From assembly GCF_029227915.1 (NCBI RefSeq), contig NC_079883.1:10230001-10294000 (forward strand): 64,000 bases of DNA, given 5' to 3'. The notes beneath the pieces were generated by a model. The model made no database searches. It saw only the letters and a program-made list of their open reading frames with translations, and was not told the DNA's origin. Origin of the DNA: Hydractinia symbiolongicarpus. Taxonomy: Eukaryota > Cnidaria > Hydrozoa > Anthoathecata > Hydractiniidae. Shown one piece after another: positions 39,527-55,230 of the stretch; positions within the stretch are counted from its first letter, which is position 1; each line of letters starts with the position of its first letter. A program made the position numbers and the translations under genes.

Positions 39527-40078
39527 ATGAGTGAAGCAGCTTCTCCAAAGAAAATCGCACCCAAGAAGAAACCTGCTGCAAAGAAGACAGCTGATCACCC
39601 TAAATATGTGGACATGATCAAGGCTGCTATCGCTACCCTAAAGGAACGCGGTGGTTCATCTCGCCAAGCTATTACAAAATATATTCATGCAAATTACAAA
39701 GTTGCTGAAAACTCAGATCATCATCTGAAAATGGCTCTTAAACGAGGAGTAACATCAGGCGATTTGATTCAAACTAAAGGCACTGGTGCTTCTGGATCAT
39801 TCAAGCTAGGTCAGGTAAAAAAAGAAAAACCTAAGAAAAAGGCCGCAGCAAAAAAGCCAACGGCAAAGAAGCCTACTGCAAAGAAAAGTACACCAAAAAA
39901 GAAGCCAGCAAAGAAGAGCACGCCAAAGAAAGCAGCAAAGAAGCCTGCCACAAAGAAAGCCTCGGCTAAGAAACCAGCAGCTAAGAAACCCACAAAGAAG
40001 CCTGTTGCTAAAAAACCTGCAGCAAAGAAGGTCAAAAAGACTCCCAAAAAGGCAGCAAAGAAGACCGCAAAAAAATAA
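39527..40078 (+). CDS. H1: Histone H1, copy 8, distal promoter deleted
   Basis: Consensus protein. The 605-bp deletion ends about 147 bp upstream of the ATG. It removes the H1 box and all but CAAA of the E2F-like site; the CCCGGG and TATA-like parts remain. Expression may be weaker or no longer S-phase limited. Confidence 0.97.
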   Translation: MSEAASPKKIAPKKKPAAKKTADHPKYVDMIKAAIATLKERGGSSRQAITKYIHANYKVAENSDHHLKMALKRGVTSGDLIQTKGTGASGSFKLGQVKKEKPKKKAAAKKPTAKKPTAKKSTPKKKPAKKSTPKKAAKKPATKKASAKKPAAKKPTKKPVAKKPAAKKVKKTPKKAAKKTAKK

Positions 40079-40439
40079 TTTGTGTGTATCTGGCTATTAC
40101 ATTAACAAACGGCTATTTTTATAGCCACACATTTACAAAAAAACATTATCTTGGTACAAAGTTAAACTTGTTTAAGTCACTTAAACAGTTAAAAAAGAGT
40201 AAATTTAAGATTAGATTCCCTAAGTTTAAGTATTTTCGTTTTTAAATTTCTTATTTTCTTGCTTTTACTTTTCTTGCCCTTCATATTTTTAACATTGTCA
40301 AACTTTATGTAGCATAAAATTTTTATGTAGCATAAAATTTAAACAGAAAGCAGGACAAAGTTTGATATAAAAAGCTAGCCGTAATATTTTTTATGGATGT
40401 GTGGCTATAAAAATAGCCGTTTTTTGTTTGGTAAGATGC

Positions 40440-40853
<414 letters not shown>

Positions 40854-41331
40854 TTAAGAAGTCGATGTAGTACGGATACACAAGACGGTCTAAAATGCAC
40901 TATCGCGCCAAAGTTTTATTTCTCATATTGATTGACAGCTAAGGTTCAAAACAAACCATTTGATTGGTGCTAAGAAAGTAATTTCTGATTGGCTGCATAA
41001 TGACATTACGCTCATTACTTTAACATTTTTATAAAATCTGTGTTTTTTGGCTACGGGAAAACGGCTGTATCTTCTGATACACAAAAGCTTTTGACTTTTT
41101 TTTTTTTTAGTAAGTAGCAGAAGGTTTGGCGAATTCCAACGATGCCAAATTTATTGCCTTACTGAAACATTAAGACCACGAATTTTTAAAAAAACTACAG
41201 TTTTACTTAAAAAAATGTACAAAATGTTCGGAACATTTTGTAATGACGCAACTCTATTGGTTAATTAGGGTGTTTCCACGAGCAGTAGGTAATTTTATGG
41301 CCTCTTTTTAAAGCTGTCTGAATTCTGTTAA

Positions 41332-41688
<357 letters not shown>

Positions 41689-42148
41689 GCGTTGTCATTG
41701 CTCAACAAAAACGGCTATTTTTATAGCCACAAATCTTTTAAAACATTACTTTGTGCACGCTTCCAAATTACACAATGTGTAAAGTCTTGTCACAGTTACA
41801 TTTATTGCTATACGATACTATGTCATATATGACACAAAAAAAAATTAGAAATACTTTGTAGGGTTAATTTGCCTGGGAGTGTTTCCGTGAAAAGCTGGGT
41901 TAAGTTAAATGTAAGCAATAACATGGATCAATGTACTTGTCTTTTCTGCAAGTACAGCTAATAATACGTATGAAAAGTGAAGCTAATCCACACACACATG
42001 GGGAAGTATTTTAAATGTAGGCTAGTGTTCTTAAGCACATTATTTAGAAGTTTTATTAACTTCGGTTAACTTGTAGTGACGCCAAGTAAATGTTTTTTTA
42101 AAGATGTGTGGTCTTAAAAAAGACCGTTTGTGTTTGGTAGACGTTGGT

Positions 42149-42553
42149 TTACTTGCTGCTTGTGTATTTTGTGACGGCTTTTGTTCCTTCACTGACTGCG
42201 TGTTTTGCAAGTTCTCCAGGCAAGAGAAGACGTACTGCGGTTTGAATTTCACGAGAAGAGATGGTCGACTTTTTGTTTTGAAGAGCCAAACGCGAAGCTT
42301 CGGAAGCAATGCGCTCAAAGATGTCGTTGACAAATGAGTTCATGATGCTCATAGCTTTGCTTGAAACTCCGACATCTGGGTGAACTTGTTTCAAAACATT
42401 GTAGATGTAAATAGCATAACTTTCCTTTCTCTTTCTCTTGCGTTTCTTTTCACCAGTTCCACCAATCTTTCCTCCTTTTTTGCCGGCTCTTTTTTCACCT
42501 TTCTTGGCTACTTTAGGTGCCTGTTTTCCTCCTTTAGCTGCTGCGTCAGACAT
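42149..42553 (-). CDS. H2B: Histone H2B, copy 7
   Basis: Consensus protein, the first H2B after the unit-7 deletion. Confidence 0.98.
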   Translation of the reverse strand: MSDAAAKGGKQAPKVAKKGEKRAGKKGGKIGGTGEKKRKRKRKESYAIYIYNVLKQVHPDVGVSSKAMSIMNSFVNDIFERIASEASRLALQNKKSTISSREIQTAVRLLLPGELAKHAVSEGTKAVTKYTSSK

Positions 42554-42837
42554 GGTTAAAAATTTTTGCTACTTAACTTGTAAATAAGCATTAAACTGCA
42601 AGTCAAAACTTTTTGTTTATAAGTAAAAAAATCGGATCGAATTCGATCCGAAAACGCCGATACGCAATTTAATTGGTTAAAAAAAAAATCTTTTGTTTAA
42701 TACTTAATTATGATTGGTTAAAAAAACATGATTTCGATCCTATTTTTATGATGAAAAAACGAGTAAAGTTTATTTCGTTAACACTTACGTTAAATATTCG
42801 TACGTTTTTGTATTAACTTACAAATCAAATCGCAGTT

Positions 42838-43218
42838 ATGTCTGGACGTGGAAAAGGTGGAAAAGCTAAGGCTAAAGCCAAGACAAGATCCTCAAGAGCT
42901 GGACTTCAATTTCCAGTCGGTAGAGTGCATAGATTCCTTCGTAGAGGGCACTATGCTAACCGAATTGGATCTGGAGCACCAGTTTACTTAGCAGCCGTCT
43001 TGGAATATTTATCTGCTGAGATATTGGAGTTGGCTGGTAACGCAGCAAGAGACAACAAAAAAGCTAGGATTATTCCAAGACATTTACAATTGGCTGTTCG
43101 TAATGATGAAGAATTAAACAAACTTTTGAGCGGTGTAACCATTGCAGCTGGTGGTGTTTTGCCAAACATTCAAGCTGTCTTACTCCCAAAGAAGAACGAC
43201 AAAGGACAGAAGAAGTAA
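42838..43218 (+). CDS. H2A: Histone H2A, copy 7
   Basis: Consensus protein. Confidence 0.98.
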   Translation: MSGRGKGGKAKAKAKTRSSRAGLQFPVGRVHRFLRRGHYANRIGSGAPVYLAAVLEYLSAEILELAGNAARDNKKARIIPRHLQLAVRNDEELNKLLSGVTIAAGGVLPNIQAVLLPKKNDKGQKK

Positions 43219-43415
43219 ACCGCTACACTCAGAAAACAACGGCTATTTTTATAGCCACACATCTTTAAAAAAACATTGTTTTTTTCACAAAACTATAACC
43301 TTAAAGTCTAATAGATAATCCATGCATACGCCTTGTCCTAAGTAACTCAAAGAAATTAAATAAAAAAATTTGATCACAACGTCAAAATAAATTGCACGTA
43401 TTTGCACCTACTAAT

Positions 43416-43534
43416 GTCTACGGCCATACCACGATGAACACACCCGTTCTCGTCTGATCACGGAAGTTAAGCATCGTCGGGCCGGGATAGTACTTGGATG
43501 GGGGACCGCCTGGGAACTCCCGGTGTCGTAGGCT
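43416..43534 (+). rRNA. 5S rRNA, copy 7
   Basis: Consensus 5S. Confidence 0.96.
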
Positions 43535-43862
43535 TTTCATTTTCATTTGCTGTGATATATTTCTTGTTATAACAATTAAGGAACGTGGCGGTTGTTGAAA
43601 GTGTTTCCTATGACATTTTCCTACGACATTTTCAGGTGATAGTACGAGAAAAAAGAGCTTTCAAATGCATACAAACTCGATCTATTGCCGATCATCCAAT
43701 AACCCTGACGGAATGGCAAATAAAATAAAATTCCGCCGCCTTCCGAGGACTTATATCGCAATCACGTTTCGTAACAGCCAAGCGAGGTTTTACCTTAGCG
43801 TTTAAGTCACCACCGACATTTGGCCGCGCAACTTTTCTAAGCTCATTCATTTTGACTTAAGG

Positions 43863-44027
43863 AGGGGGCGAGCGCGGACGCAGGCCCCCACTACCAGAAA
43901 TTGTACGGTCGAGTTACTGACGTTTGCAGTAATCGCAGAGGTCAGCCCAAGCGTAGTGCAATGCAAGAGCCTCACTCTGGAAGAAAACCCTCATTGATCA
44001 GTCTTTACTTCCCCGTCAGGTAAGTAT
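43863..44027 (-). ncRNA. U1: U1 snRNA, copy 8
   Basis: Consensus U1; a substitution near 44155 is beyond its PSE. Confidence 0.94.
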
Positions 44028-44216
44028 GAGTTGGAACTGCACCGTAGCATGAGGGTACCCTTCAAAGTTTGTTAATGCTTGTGGCTTGAGTGTGTTATAA
44101 ACTGCCGTGTCGCGGGGCATAGGCTGTATTCTCCCCCAGTGTACGCGTTTTGTTTCCGCCGTAGACTATGCAGAGTGCCGTCGGAAAGAGGACTGCTATT
44201 ATTCTTTTATTGCTTA

Positions 44217-44404
44217 TGTGGGCCGCCATCGGTAATAGTGCAACACCAAGGCAACCCGTGGTCACGGCGTGAATGAATCCACCTCCATGACCCAAGGCCA
44301 AAAATCAGATTAATATACTGACCATTCAGAGAATGGCCTACCAGATATTAAACTGATAAGAACAGATACTACACTTGATCTTAGCCATTAGGCCGAGAAG
44401 CGAT
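44217..44404 (-). ncRNA. U2: U2 snRNA, copy 9
   Basis: Consensus U2. Confidence 0.94.
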
Positions 44405-44726
44405 AAAGAACAAGCGTTGCCATGATAGGCATCGTCCACACACCGTAACTGCTTGTGGAGCATGTCACGTTACTGTAAAGCTTACAACTGTCACCGCGTA
44501 CGGATGGACGGCGACATAGTAAAAATCACGGCTGTTGATTTAGCCGTAGGATGGAGAGCGACTGTAGCGAGTGGATGGTAACTTACATGAATGCTAACAA
44601 AGGCGACGATACTAAGTGCGTGATATTACTTTCCAATATGTCTGCGTACATTCCGTTTATCAACGCATTACGCCAGAACGTGCGCGCGCGTTACACAGTA
44701 GACCATGCAGCCGAAATGCGACAGTG

Positions 44727-44799
44727 CGACCCTGCCAGGAGTCGAACCTGGAATCCCCTGATTCGTAGTCAGATGCCTTATCCATTGGGCCACAGGGCC
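44727..44799 (-). tRNA. tRNA-Arg(ACG), copy 8
   Basis: Consensus tRNA. Confidence 0.94.
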
Positions 44800-45378
44800 A
44801 TGCTTATGACTTCGCCCCATCGTCATTTTGGCTTGCGCATTCGTTTTACTTACGACAGAATTCTTCGTGTTTGTAGCCATGAAAGAAAGGGACTTCTGTG
44901 AGTGAATTTTTTTACTGTGGTCTAATAAAAAAGTCGAAACGCAGTGCCCAATATATGAATTGCTCCTAATAGCCGGAAACAGGCCGTGTCGATGATGTAG
45001 GCCGACATACGCAACGCAAACCAAAGAACGCTTTATGAAAATCCTAACACGAGCGCGGAAGAAGCCCAAATTAACAGACTAGATGTAATGCTGGAGACCT
45101 CAAACTCCAGCAGCTTCTCTTGCAGACTATTGCGTCGTACTACAAATAAAAATTAACATGCTTTCGCATAGTCGCGGCACCCAAAACGGACATTATACGA
45201 TGTACAGAAACACACATTTCTGTTTTCGCGCCAAATCAATTCCCGGGAGTGGTACTTTTACGTCCGCATACTTCGCACCGTCTTAAATTATATCTCATTT
45301 ACACGGTAATGTTTAGTATACTTCTACTGTGATAACAAGCATCGTTTATCGTTGGATTGTTGTAAGAAAACATTAAAA

Positions 45379-45930
45379 ATGAGTGAAGCAGCTTCTCCAA
45401 AGAAAATCGCACCCAAGAAGAAACCTGCTGCAAAGAAGACAGCTGATCACCCTAAATATGTGGACATGATCAAGGCTGCTATCGCTACCCTAAAGGAACG
45501 CGGTGGTTCATCTCGCCAAGCTATTACAAAATATATTCATGCAAATTACAAAGTTGCTGAAAACTCAGATCATCATCTGAAAATGGCTCTTAAACGAGGA
45601 GTAACATCAGGCGATTTGATTCAAACTAAAGGCACTGGTGCTTCTGGATCATTCAAGCTAGGTCAGGTAAAAAAAGAAAAACCTAAGAAAAAGGCCGCAG
45701 CAAAAAAGCCAACGGCAAAGAAGCCTACTGCAAAGAAAAGTACACCAAAAAAGAAGCCAGCAAAGAAGAGCACGCCAAAGAAAGCAGCAAAGAAGCCTGC
45801 CACAAAGAAAGCCTCGGCTAAGAAACCAGCAGCTAAGAAACCCACAAAGAAGCCTGTTGCTAAAAAACCTGCAGCAAAGAAGGTCAAAAAGACTCCCAAA
45901 AAGGCAGCAAAGAAGACCGCAAAAAAATAA
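45379..45930 (+). CDS. H1: Histone H1, copy 9
   Basis: Consensus protein; A to G near 45094, well upstream. Confidence 0.97.
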   Translation: MSEAASPKKIAPKKKPAAKKTADHPKYVDMIKAAIATLKERGGSSRQAITKYIHANYKVAENSDHHLKMALKRGVTSGDLIQTKGTGASGSFKLGQVKKEKPKKKAAAKKPTAKKPTAKKSTPKKKPAKKSTPKKAAKKPATKKASAKKPAAKKPTKKPVAKKPAAKKVKKTPKKAAKKTAKK

Positions 45931-46291
45931 TTTGTGTGTATCTGGCTATTACATTAACAAACGGCTATTTTTATAGCCACACATTTACAAAAAAACATTA
46001 TCTTGGTACAAAGTTAAACTTGTTTAAGTCACTTAAACAGTTAAAAAAGAGTAAATTTAAGATTAGATTCCCTAAGTTTAAGTATTTTCGTTTTTAAATT
46101 TCTTATTTTCTTGCTTTTACTTTTCTTGCCCTTCATATTTTTAACATTGTCAAACTTTATGTAGCATAAAATTTTTATGTAGCATAAAATTTAAACAGAA
46201 AGCAGGACAAAGTTTGATATAAAAAGCTAGCCGTAATATTTTTTATGGATGTGTGGCTATAAAAATAGCCGTTTTTTGTTTGGTAAGATGC

Positions 46292-46705
<414 letters not shown>

Positions 46706-47183
46706 TTAAGAAGTCGATGTAGTACGGATACACAAGACGGTCTAAAATGCACTATCGCGCCAAAGTTTTATTTCTCATATTGATTGACAGCTAAGGTTCA
46801 AAACAAACCATTTGATTGGTGCTAAGAAAGTAATTTCTGATTGGTTGCATAATGACATTACGCTCATTACTTTAACATTTTTATAAAATCTGTGTTTTTT
46901 GGCTACGGGAAAACGGCTGTATCTTCTGATACACAAAAGCTTTTGACTTTTTTTTTTTTTAGTAAGTAGCAGAAGGTTTGGCGAATTCCAACGATGCCAA
47001 ATTTATTGCCTTACTGAAACATTAAGACCACGAATTTTTAAAAAAACTACAGTTTTACTTAAAAAAATGTACAAAATGTTCGGAACATTTTGTAATGACG
47101 CAACTCTATTGGTTAATTAGGGTGTTTCCACGAGCAGTAGGTAATTTTATGGCCTCTTTTTAAAGCTGTCTGAATTCTGTTAA

Positions 47184-47540
<357 letters not shown>

Positions 47541-48000
47541 GCGTTGTCATTGCTCAACAAAAACGGCTATTTTTATAGCCACAAATCTTTTAAAACATTA
47601 CTTTGTGCACGCTTCCAAATTACACAATGTGTAAAGTCTTGTCACAGTTACATTTATTGCTATACGATACTATGTCATATATGACACAAAAAAAATTTAG
47701 AAATACTTTGTAGGGTTAATTTGCCTGGGAGTGTTTCCGTGAAAAGCTGGGTTAAGTTAAATGTAAGCAATAACATGGATCAATGTACTTGTCTTTTCTG
47801 CAAGTACAGCTAATAATACGTATGAAAAGTGAAGCTAATCCACACACACATGGGGAAGTATTTTAAATGTAGGCTAGTGTTCTTAAGCACATTATTTAGA
47901 AGTTTTATTAACTTCGGTTAACTTGTAGTGACGCCAAGTAAATGTTTTTTTAAAGATGTGTGGTCTTAAAAAAGACCGTTTGTGTTTGGTAGACGTTGGT

Positions 48001-48405
48001 TTACTTGCTGCTTGTGTATTTTGTGACGGCTTTTGTTCCTTCACTGACTGCGTGTTTTGCAAGTTCTCCAGGCAAGAGAAGACGTACTGCGGTTTGAATT
48101 TCACGAGAAGAGATGGTCGACTTTTTGTTTTGAAGAGCCAAACGCGAAGCTTCGGAAGCAATGCGCTCAAAGATGTCGTTGACAAATGAGTTCATGATGC
48201 TCATAGCTTTGCTTGAAACTCCGACATCTGGGTGAACTTGTTTCAAAACATTGTAGATGTAAATAGCATAACTTTCCTTTCTCTTTCTCTTGCGTTTCTT
48301 TTCACCAGTTCCACCAATCTTTCCTCCTTTTTTGCCGGCTCTTTTTTCACCTTTCTTGGCTACTTTAGGTGCCTGTTTTCCTCCTTTAGCTGCTGCGTCA
48401 GACAT
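48001..48405 (-). CDS. H2B: Histone H2B, copy 8
   Basis: Consensus protein. Confidence 0.98.
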   Translation of the reverse strand: MSDAAAKGGKQAPKVAKKGEKRAGKKGGKIGGTGEKKRKRKRKESYAIYIYNVLKQVHPDVGVSSKAMSIMNSFVNDIFERIASEASRLALQNKKSTISSREIQTAVRLLLPGELAKHAVSEGTKAVTKYTSSK

Positions 48406-48689
48406 GGTTAAAAATTTTTGCTACTTAACTTGTAAATAAGCATTAAACTGCAAGTCAAAACTTTTTGTTTATAAGTAAAAAAATCGGATCGAATTCGATC
48501 CGAAAACGCCGATACGCAATTTAATTGGTTAAAAAAAAAATCTTTTGTTTAATACTTAATTATGATTGGTTAAAAAAACATGATTTCGATCCTATTTTTA
48601 TGATGAAAAAACGAGTAAAGTTTATTTCGTTAACACTTACGTTAAATATTCGTACGTTTTTGTATTAACTTACAAATCAAATCGCAGTT

Positions 48690-49070
48690 ATGTCTGGACG
48701 TGGAAAAGGTGGAAAAGCTAAGGCTAAAGCCAAGACAAGATCCTCAAGAGCTGGACTTCAATTTCCAGTCGGTAGAGTGCATAGATTCCTTCGTAGAGGG
48801 CACTATGCTAACCGAATTGGATCTGGAGCACCAGTTTACTTAGCAGCCGTCTTGGAATATTTATCTGCTGAGATATTGGAGTTGGCTGGTAACGCAGCAA
48901 GAGACAACAAAAAAGCTAGGATTATTCCAAGACATTTACAATTGGCTGTTCGTAATGATGAAGAATTAAACAAACTTTTGAGCGGTGTAACCATTGCAGC
49001 TGGTGGTGTTTTGCCAAACATTCAAGCTGTCTTACTCCCAAAGAAGAACGACAAAGGACAGAAGAAGTAA
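48690..49070 (+). CDS. H2A: Histone H2A, copy 8
   Basis: Consensus protein. Confidence 0.98.
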   Translation: MSGRGKGGKAKAKAKTRSSRAGLQFPVGRVHRFLRRGHYANRIGSGAPVYLAAVLEYLSAEILELAGNAARDNKKARIIPRHLQLAVRNDEELNKLLSGVTIAAGGVLPNIQAVLLPKKNDKGQKK

Positions 49071-49267
49071 ACCGCTACACTCAGAAAACAACGGCTATTT
49101 TTATAGCCACACATCTTTAAAAAAACATTGTTTTTTTCACAAAACTATAACCTTAAAGTCTAATAGATAATCCATGCATACGCCTTGTCCTAAGTAACTC
49201 AAAGAAATTAAATAAAAAAATTTGATCACAACGTCAAAATAAATTGCACGTATTTGCACCTACTAAT

Positions 49268-49386
49268 GTCTACGGCCATACCACGATGAACACACCCGTT
49301 CTCGTCTGATCACGGAAGTTAAGCATCGTCGGGCCGGGATAGTACTTGGATGGGGGACCGCCTGGGAACTCCCGGTGTCGTAGGCT
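49268..49386 (+). rRNA. 5S rRNA, copy 8
   Basis: Consensus 5S. Confidence 0.96.
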
Positions 49387-49714
49387 TTTCATTTTCATTT
49401 GCTGTGATATATTTCTTGTTATAACAATTAAGGAACGTGGCGGTTGTTGAAAGTGTTTCCTATGACATTTTCCTACGACATTTTCAGGTGATAGTACGAG
49501 AAAAAAGAGCTTTCAAATGCATACAAACTCGATCTATTGCCGATCATCCAATAACCCTGACGGAATGGCAAATAAAATAAAATTCCGCCGCCTTCCGAGG
49601 ACTTATATCGCAATCACGTTTCGTAACAGCCAAGCGAGGTTTTACCTTAGCGTTTAAGTCACCACCGACATTTGGCCGCGCAACTTTTCTAAGCTCATTC
49701 ATTTTGACTTAAGG

Positions 49715-49879
49715 AGGGGGCGAGCGCGGACGCAGGCCCCCACTACCAGAAATTGTACGGTCGAGTTACTGACGTTTGCAGTAATCGCAGAGGTCAGCCC
49801 AAGCGTAGTGCAATGCAAGAGCCTCACTCTGGAAGAAAACCCTCATTGATCAGTCTTTACTTCCCCGTCAGGTAAGTAT
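49715..49879 (-). ncRNA. U1: U1 snRNA, copy 9
   Basis: Consensus U1. Confidence 0.94.
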
Positions 49880-50068
49880 GAGTTGGAACTGCACCGTAGC
49901 ATGAGGGTACCCTTCAAAGTTTGTTAATGCTTGTGGCTTGAGTGTGTTATAAACTGCCGTGTCGCGGGGCATAGGCTGTATTCTCCCCCAGTGTACGCGT
50001 TTTGTTCCCGCCGTAGACTATGCAGAGTGCCGTCGGAAAGAGGACTGCTATTATTCTTTTATTGCTTA

Positions 50069-50256
50069 TGTGGGCCGCCATCGGTAATAGTGCAACACCA
50101 TGGCAACCCGTGGTCACGGCGTGAATGAATCCACCTCCATGACCCAAGGCCAAAAATCAGATTAATATACTGACCATTCAGAGAATGGCCTACCAGATAT
50201 TAAACTGATAAGAACAGATACTACACTTGATCTTAGCCATTAGGCCGAGAAGCGAT
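50069..50256 (-). ncRNA. U2: U2 snRNA, copy 10 (nt 156 variant)
   Basis: Base 50101 gives A for U at nt 156, in stem IV near the U2B'' loop; a stem pair may be weakened. Otherwise consensus. Confidence 0.93.
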
Positions 50257-50578
50257 AAAGAACAAGCGTTGCCATGATAGGCATCGTCCACACACCGTAA
50301 CTGCTTGTGGAGCATGTCACGTTACTGTAAAGCTTACAACTGTCACCGCGTACGGATGGACGGCGACATAGTAAAAATCACGGCTGTTGATTTAGCCGTA
50401 GGATGGAGAGCGACTGTAGCGAGTGGATGGTAACTTACATGAATGCTAACAAAGGCGACGATACTAAGTGCGTGATATTACTTTCCAATATGTCTGCGTA
50501 CATTCCGTTTATCAACGCATTACGCCAGAACGTGCGCGCGCGTTACACAGTAGACCATGCAGCCGAAATGCGACAGTG

Positions 50579-50651
50579 CGACCCTGCCAGGAGTCGAACC
50601 TGGAATCCCCTGATTCGTAGTCAGATGCCTTATCCATTGGGCCACAGGGCC
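50579..50651 (-). tRNA. tRNA-Arg(ACG), copy 9
   Basis: Consensus tRNA. Confidence 0.94.
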
Positions 50652-51230
50652 ATGCTTATGACTTCGCCCCATCGTCATTTTGGCTTGCGCATTCGTTTTA
50701 CTTACGACAGAATTCTTCGTGTTTGTAGCCATGAAAGAAAGGGACTTCTGTGAGTGAATTTTTTTACTGTGGTCTAATAAAAAAGTCGAAACGCAGTGCC
50801 CAATATATGAATTGCTCCTAATAGCCGGAAACAGGCCGTGTCGATGATGTAGGCCGACATACGCAACGCAAACCAAAGAACGCTTTATGAAAATCCTAAC
50901 ACGAGCGCGGAAGAAGCCCAAATTAACAGACTAGATGTAATGCTGAAGACCTCAAACTCCAGCAGCTTCTCTTGCAGACTATTGCGTCGTACTACAAATA
51001 AAAATTAACATGCTTTCGCATAGTCGCGGCACCCAAAACGGACATTATACGATGTACAGAAACACACATTTCTGTTTTCGCGCCAAATCAATTCCCGGGA
51101 GTGGTACTTTTACGTCCGCATACTTCGCACCGTCTTAAATTATATCTCATTTACACGGTAATGTTTAGTATACTTCTACTGTGATAACAAGCATCGTTTA
51201 TCGTTGGATTGTTGTAAGAAAACATTAAAA

Positions 51231-51782
51231 ATGAGTGAAGCAGCTTCTCCAAAGAAAATCGCACCCAAGAAGAAACCTGCTGCAAAGAAGACAGCTGATC
51301 ACCCTAAATATGTGGACATGATCAAGGCTGCTATCGCTACCCTAAAGGAACGCGGTGGTTCATCTCGCCAAGCTATTACAAAATATATTCATGCAAATTA
51401 CAAAGTTGCTGAAAACTCAGATCATCATCTGAAAATGGCTCTTAAACGAGGAGTAACATCAGGCGATTTGATTCAAACTAAAGGCACTGGTGCTTCTGGA
51501 TCATTCAAGCTAGGTCAGGTAAAAAAAGAAAAACCTAAGAAAAAGGCCGCAGCAAAAAAGCCAACGGCAAAGAAGCCTACTGCAAAGAAAAGTACACCAA
51601 AAAAGAAGCCAGCAAAGAAGAGCACGCCAAAGAAAGCAGCAAAGAAGCCTGCCACAAAGAAAGCCTCGGCTAAGAAACCAGCAGCTAAGAAACCCACAAA
51701 GAAGCCTGTTGCTAAAAAACCTGCAGCAAAGAAGGTCAAAAAGACTCCCAAAAAGGCAGCAAAGAAGACCGCAAAAAAATAG
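51231..51782 (+). CDS. H1: Histone H1, copy 10 (TAG stop)
   Basis: Consensus protein, but the stop codon is TAG, not TAA (base 51782); no change in product. Confidence 0.97.
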   Translation: MSEAASPKKIAPKKKPAAKKTADHPKYVDMIKAAIATLKERGGSSRQAITKYIHANYKVAENSDHHLKMALKRGVTSGDLIQTKGTGASGSFKLGQVKKEKPKKKAAAKKPTAKKPTAKKSTPKKKPAKKSTPKKAAKKPATKKASAKKPAAKKPTKKPVAKKPAAKKVKKTPKKAAKKTAKK

Positions 51783-52143
51783 TTTGTGTGTATCTGGCTA
51801 TTACATTAACAAACGGCTATTTTTATAGCCACACATTTACAAAAAAACATTATCTTGGTACAAAGTTAAACTTGTTTAAGTCACTTAAACAGTTAAAAAA
51901 GAGTAAATTTAAGATTAGATTCCCTAAGTTTAAGTATTTTCGTTTTTAAATTTCTTATTTTCTTGCTTTTACTTTTCTTGCCCTTCATATTTTTAACATT
52001 GTCAAACTTTATGTAGCATAAAATTTTTATGTAGCATAAAATTTAAACAGAAAGCAGGACAAAGTTTGATATAAAAAGCTAGCCGTAATATTTTTTATGG
52101 ATGTGTGGCTATAAAAATAGCCGTTTTTTGTTTGGTAAGATGC

Positions 52144-52557
<414 letters not shown>

Positions 52558-53035
52558 TTAAGAAGTCGATGTAGTACGGATACACAAGACGGTCTAAAAT
52601 GCACTATCGCGCCAAAGTTTTATTTCTCATATTGATTGACAGCTAAGGTTCAAAACAAACCATTTGATTGGTGCTAAGAAAGTAATTTCTGATTGGCTGC
52701 ATAATGACATTACGCTCATTACTTTAACATTTTTATAAAATCTGTGTTTTTTGGCTACGGGAAAACGGCTGTATCTTCTGATACACAAAAGCTTTTGACT
52801 TTTTTTTTTTTTAGTAAGTAGCAGAAGGTTTGGCGAATTCCAACGATGCCAAATTTATTGCCTTACTGAAACATTAAGACCACGAATTTTTAAAAAAACT
52901 ACAGTTTTACTTAAAAAAATGTACAAAATGTTCGGAACATTTTGTAATGACGCAACTCTATTGGTTAATTAGGGTGTTTCCACGAGCAGTAGGTAATTTT
53001 ATGGCCTCTTTTTAAAGCTGTCTGAATTCTGTTAA

Positions 53036-53392
<357 letters not shown>

Positions 53393-53416
53393 GCGTTGTC
53401 ATTGCTCAACAAAAAC

Positions 53417-53432
53417 GGCTATTTTTATAGCT
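53417..53432 (+). terminator. Damaged H4 stem-loop
   Basis: Reads GGCTATTTTTATAGCT. The 8-bp deletion removes the last C of the stem and the CACAAAT flank. The outer G-C pair becomes a possible G-U, and the CATT of the downstream element moves from 16 to 8 nt after the stem. The usual cleavage region after the stem is lost. Confidence 0.9.
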
Positions 53433-53844
53433 TTTAAAACATTACTTTGTGCACGCTTCCAAATTACACAATGTGTAAAGTCTTGTCACAGTTACATTTA
53501 TTGCTATACGATACTATGTCATATATGACACAAAAAAAATTTAGAAATACTTTGTAGGGTTAATTTGCCTGGGAGTGTTTCCGTGAAAAGCTGGGTTAAG
53601 TTAAATGTAAGCAATAACATGGATCAATGTACTTGTCTTTTCTGCAAGTACAGCTAATAATACGTATGAAAAGTGAAGCTAATCCACACACACATGGGGA
53701 AGTATTTTAAATGTAGGCTAGTGTTCTTAAGCACATTATTTAGAAGTTTTATTAACTTCGGTTAACTTGTAGTGACGCCAAGTAAATGTTTTTTTAAAGA
53801 TGTGTGGTCTTAAAAAAGACCGTTTGTGTTTGGTAGACGTTGGT

Positions 53845-54249
53845 TTACTTGCTGCTTGTGTATTTTGTGACGGCTTTTGTTCCTTCACTGACTGCGTGTT
53901 TTGCAAGTTCTCCAGGCAAGAGAAGACGTACTGCGGTTTGAATTTCACGAGAAGAGATGGTCGACTTTTTGTTTTGAAGAGCCAAACGCGAAGCTTCGGA
54001 AGCAATGCGCTCAAAGATGTCGTTGACAAATGAGTTCATGATGCTCATAGCTTTGCTTGAAACTCCGACATCTGGGTGAACTTGTTTCAAAACATTGTAG
54101 ATGTAAATAGCATAACTTTCCTTTCTCTTTCTCTTGCGTTTCTTTTCACCAGTTCCACCAATCTTTCCTCCTTTTTTGCCGGCTCTTTTTTCACCTTTCT
54201 TGGCTACTTTAGGTGCCTGTTTTCCTCCTTTAGCTGCTGCGTCAGACAT
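53845..54249 (-). CDS. H2B: Histone H2B, copy 9
   Basis: Consensus protein. Confidence 0.98.
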   Translation of the reverse strand: MSDAAAKGGKQAPKVAKKGEKRAGKKGGKIGGTGEKKRKRKRKESYAIYIYNVLKQVHPDVGVSSKAMSIMNSFVNDIFERIASEASRLALQNKKSTISSREIQTAVRLLLPGELAKHAVSEGTKAVTKYTSSK

Positions 54250-54533
54250 GGTTAAAAATTTTTGCTACTTAACTTGTAAATAAGCATTAAACTGCAAGTC
54301 AAAACTTTTTGTTTATAAGTAAAAAAATCGGATCGAATTCGATCCGAAAACGCCGATACGCAATTTAATTGGTTAAAAAAAAAATCTTTTGTTTAATACT
54401 TAATTATGATTGGTTAAAAAAACATGATTTCGATCCTATTTTTATGATGAAAAAACGAGTAAAGTTTATTTCGTTAACACTTACGTTAAATATTCGTACG
54501 TTTTTGTATTAACTTACAAATCAAATCGCAGTT

Positions 54534-54914
54534 ATGTCTGGACGTGGAAAAGGTGGAAAAGCTAAGGCTAAAGCCAAGACAAGATCCTCAAGAGCTGGAC
54601 TTCAATTTCCAGTCGGTAGAGTGCATAGATTCCTTCGTAGAGGGCACTATGCTAACCGAATTGGATCTGGAGCACCAGTTTACTTAGCAGCCGTCTTGGA
54701 ATATTTATCTGCTGAGATATTGGAGTTGGCTGGTAACGCAGCAAGAGACAACAAAAAAGCTAGGATTATTCCAAGACATTTACAATTGGCTGTTCGTAAT
54801 GATGAAGAATTAAACAAACTTTTGAGCGGTGTAACCATTGCAGCTGGTGGTGTTTTGCCAAACATTCAAGCTGTCTTACTCCCAAAGAAGAACGACAAAG
54901 GACAGAAGAAGTAA
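54534..54914 (+). CDS. H2A: Histone H2A, copy 9
   Basis: Consensus protein; A to G near 55063, about 50 bp before 5S. Confidence 0.98.
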   Translation: MSGRGKGGKAKAKAKTRSSRAGLQFPVGRVHRFLRRGHYANRIGSGAPVYLAAVLEYLSAEILELAGNAARDNKKARIIPRHLQLAVRNDEELNKLLSGVTIAAGGVLPNIQAVLLPKKNDKGQKK

Positions 54915-55111
54915 ACCGCTACACTCAGAAAACAACGGCTATTTTTATAGCCACACATCTTTAAAAAAACATTGTTTTTTTCACAAAACTATAACCTTAA
55001 AGTCTAATAGATAATCCATGCATACGCCTTGTCCTAAGTAACTCAAAGAAATTAAATAAAAAGATTTGATCACAACGTCAAAATAAATTGCACGTATTTG
55101 CACCTACTAAT

Positions 55112-55230
55112 GTCTACGGCCATACCACGATGAACACACCCGTTCTCGTCTGATCACGGAAGTTAAGCATCGTCGGGCCGGGATAGTACTTGGATGGGGG
55201 ACCGCCTGGGAACTCCCGGTGTCGTAGGCT
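55112..55230 (+). rRNA. 5S rRNA, copy 9
   Basis: Consensus 5S. Confidence 0.96.
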
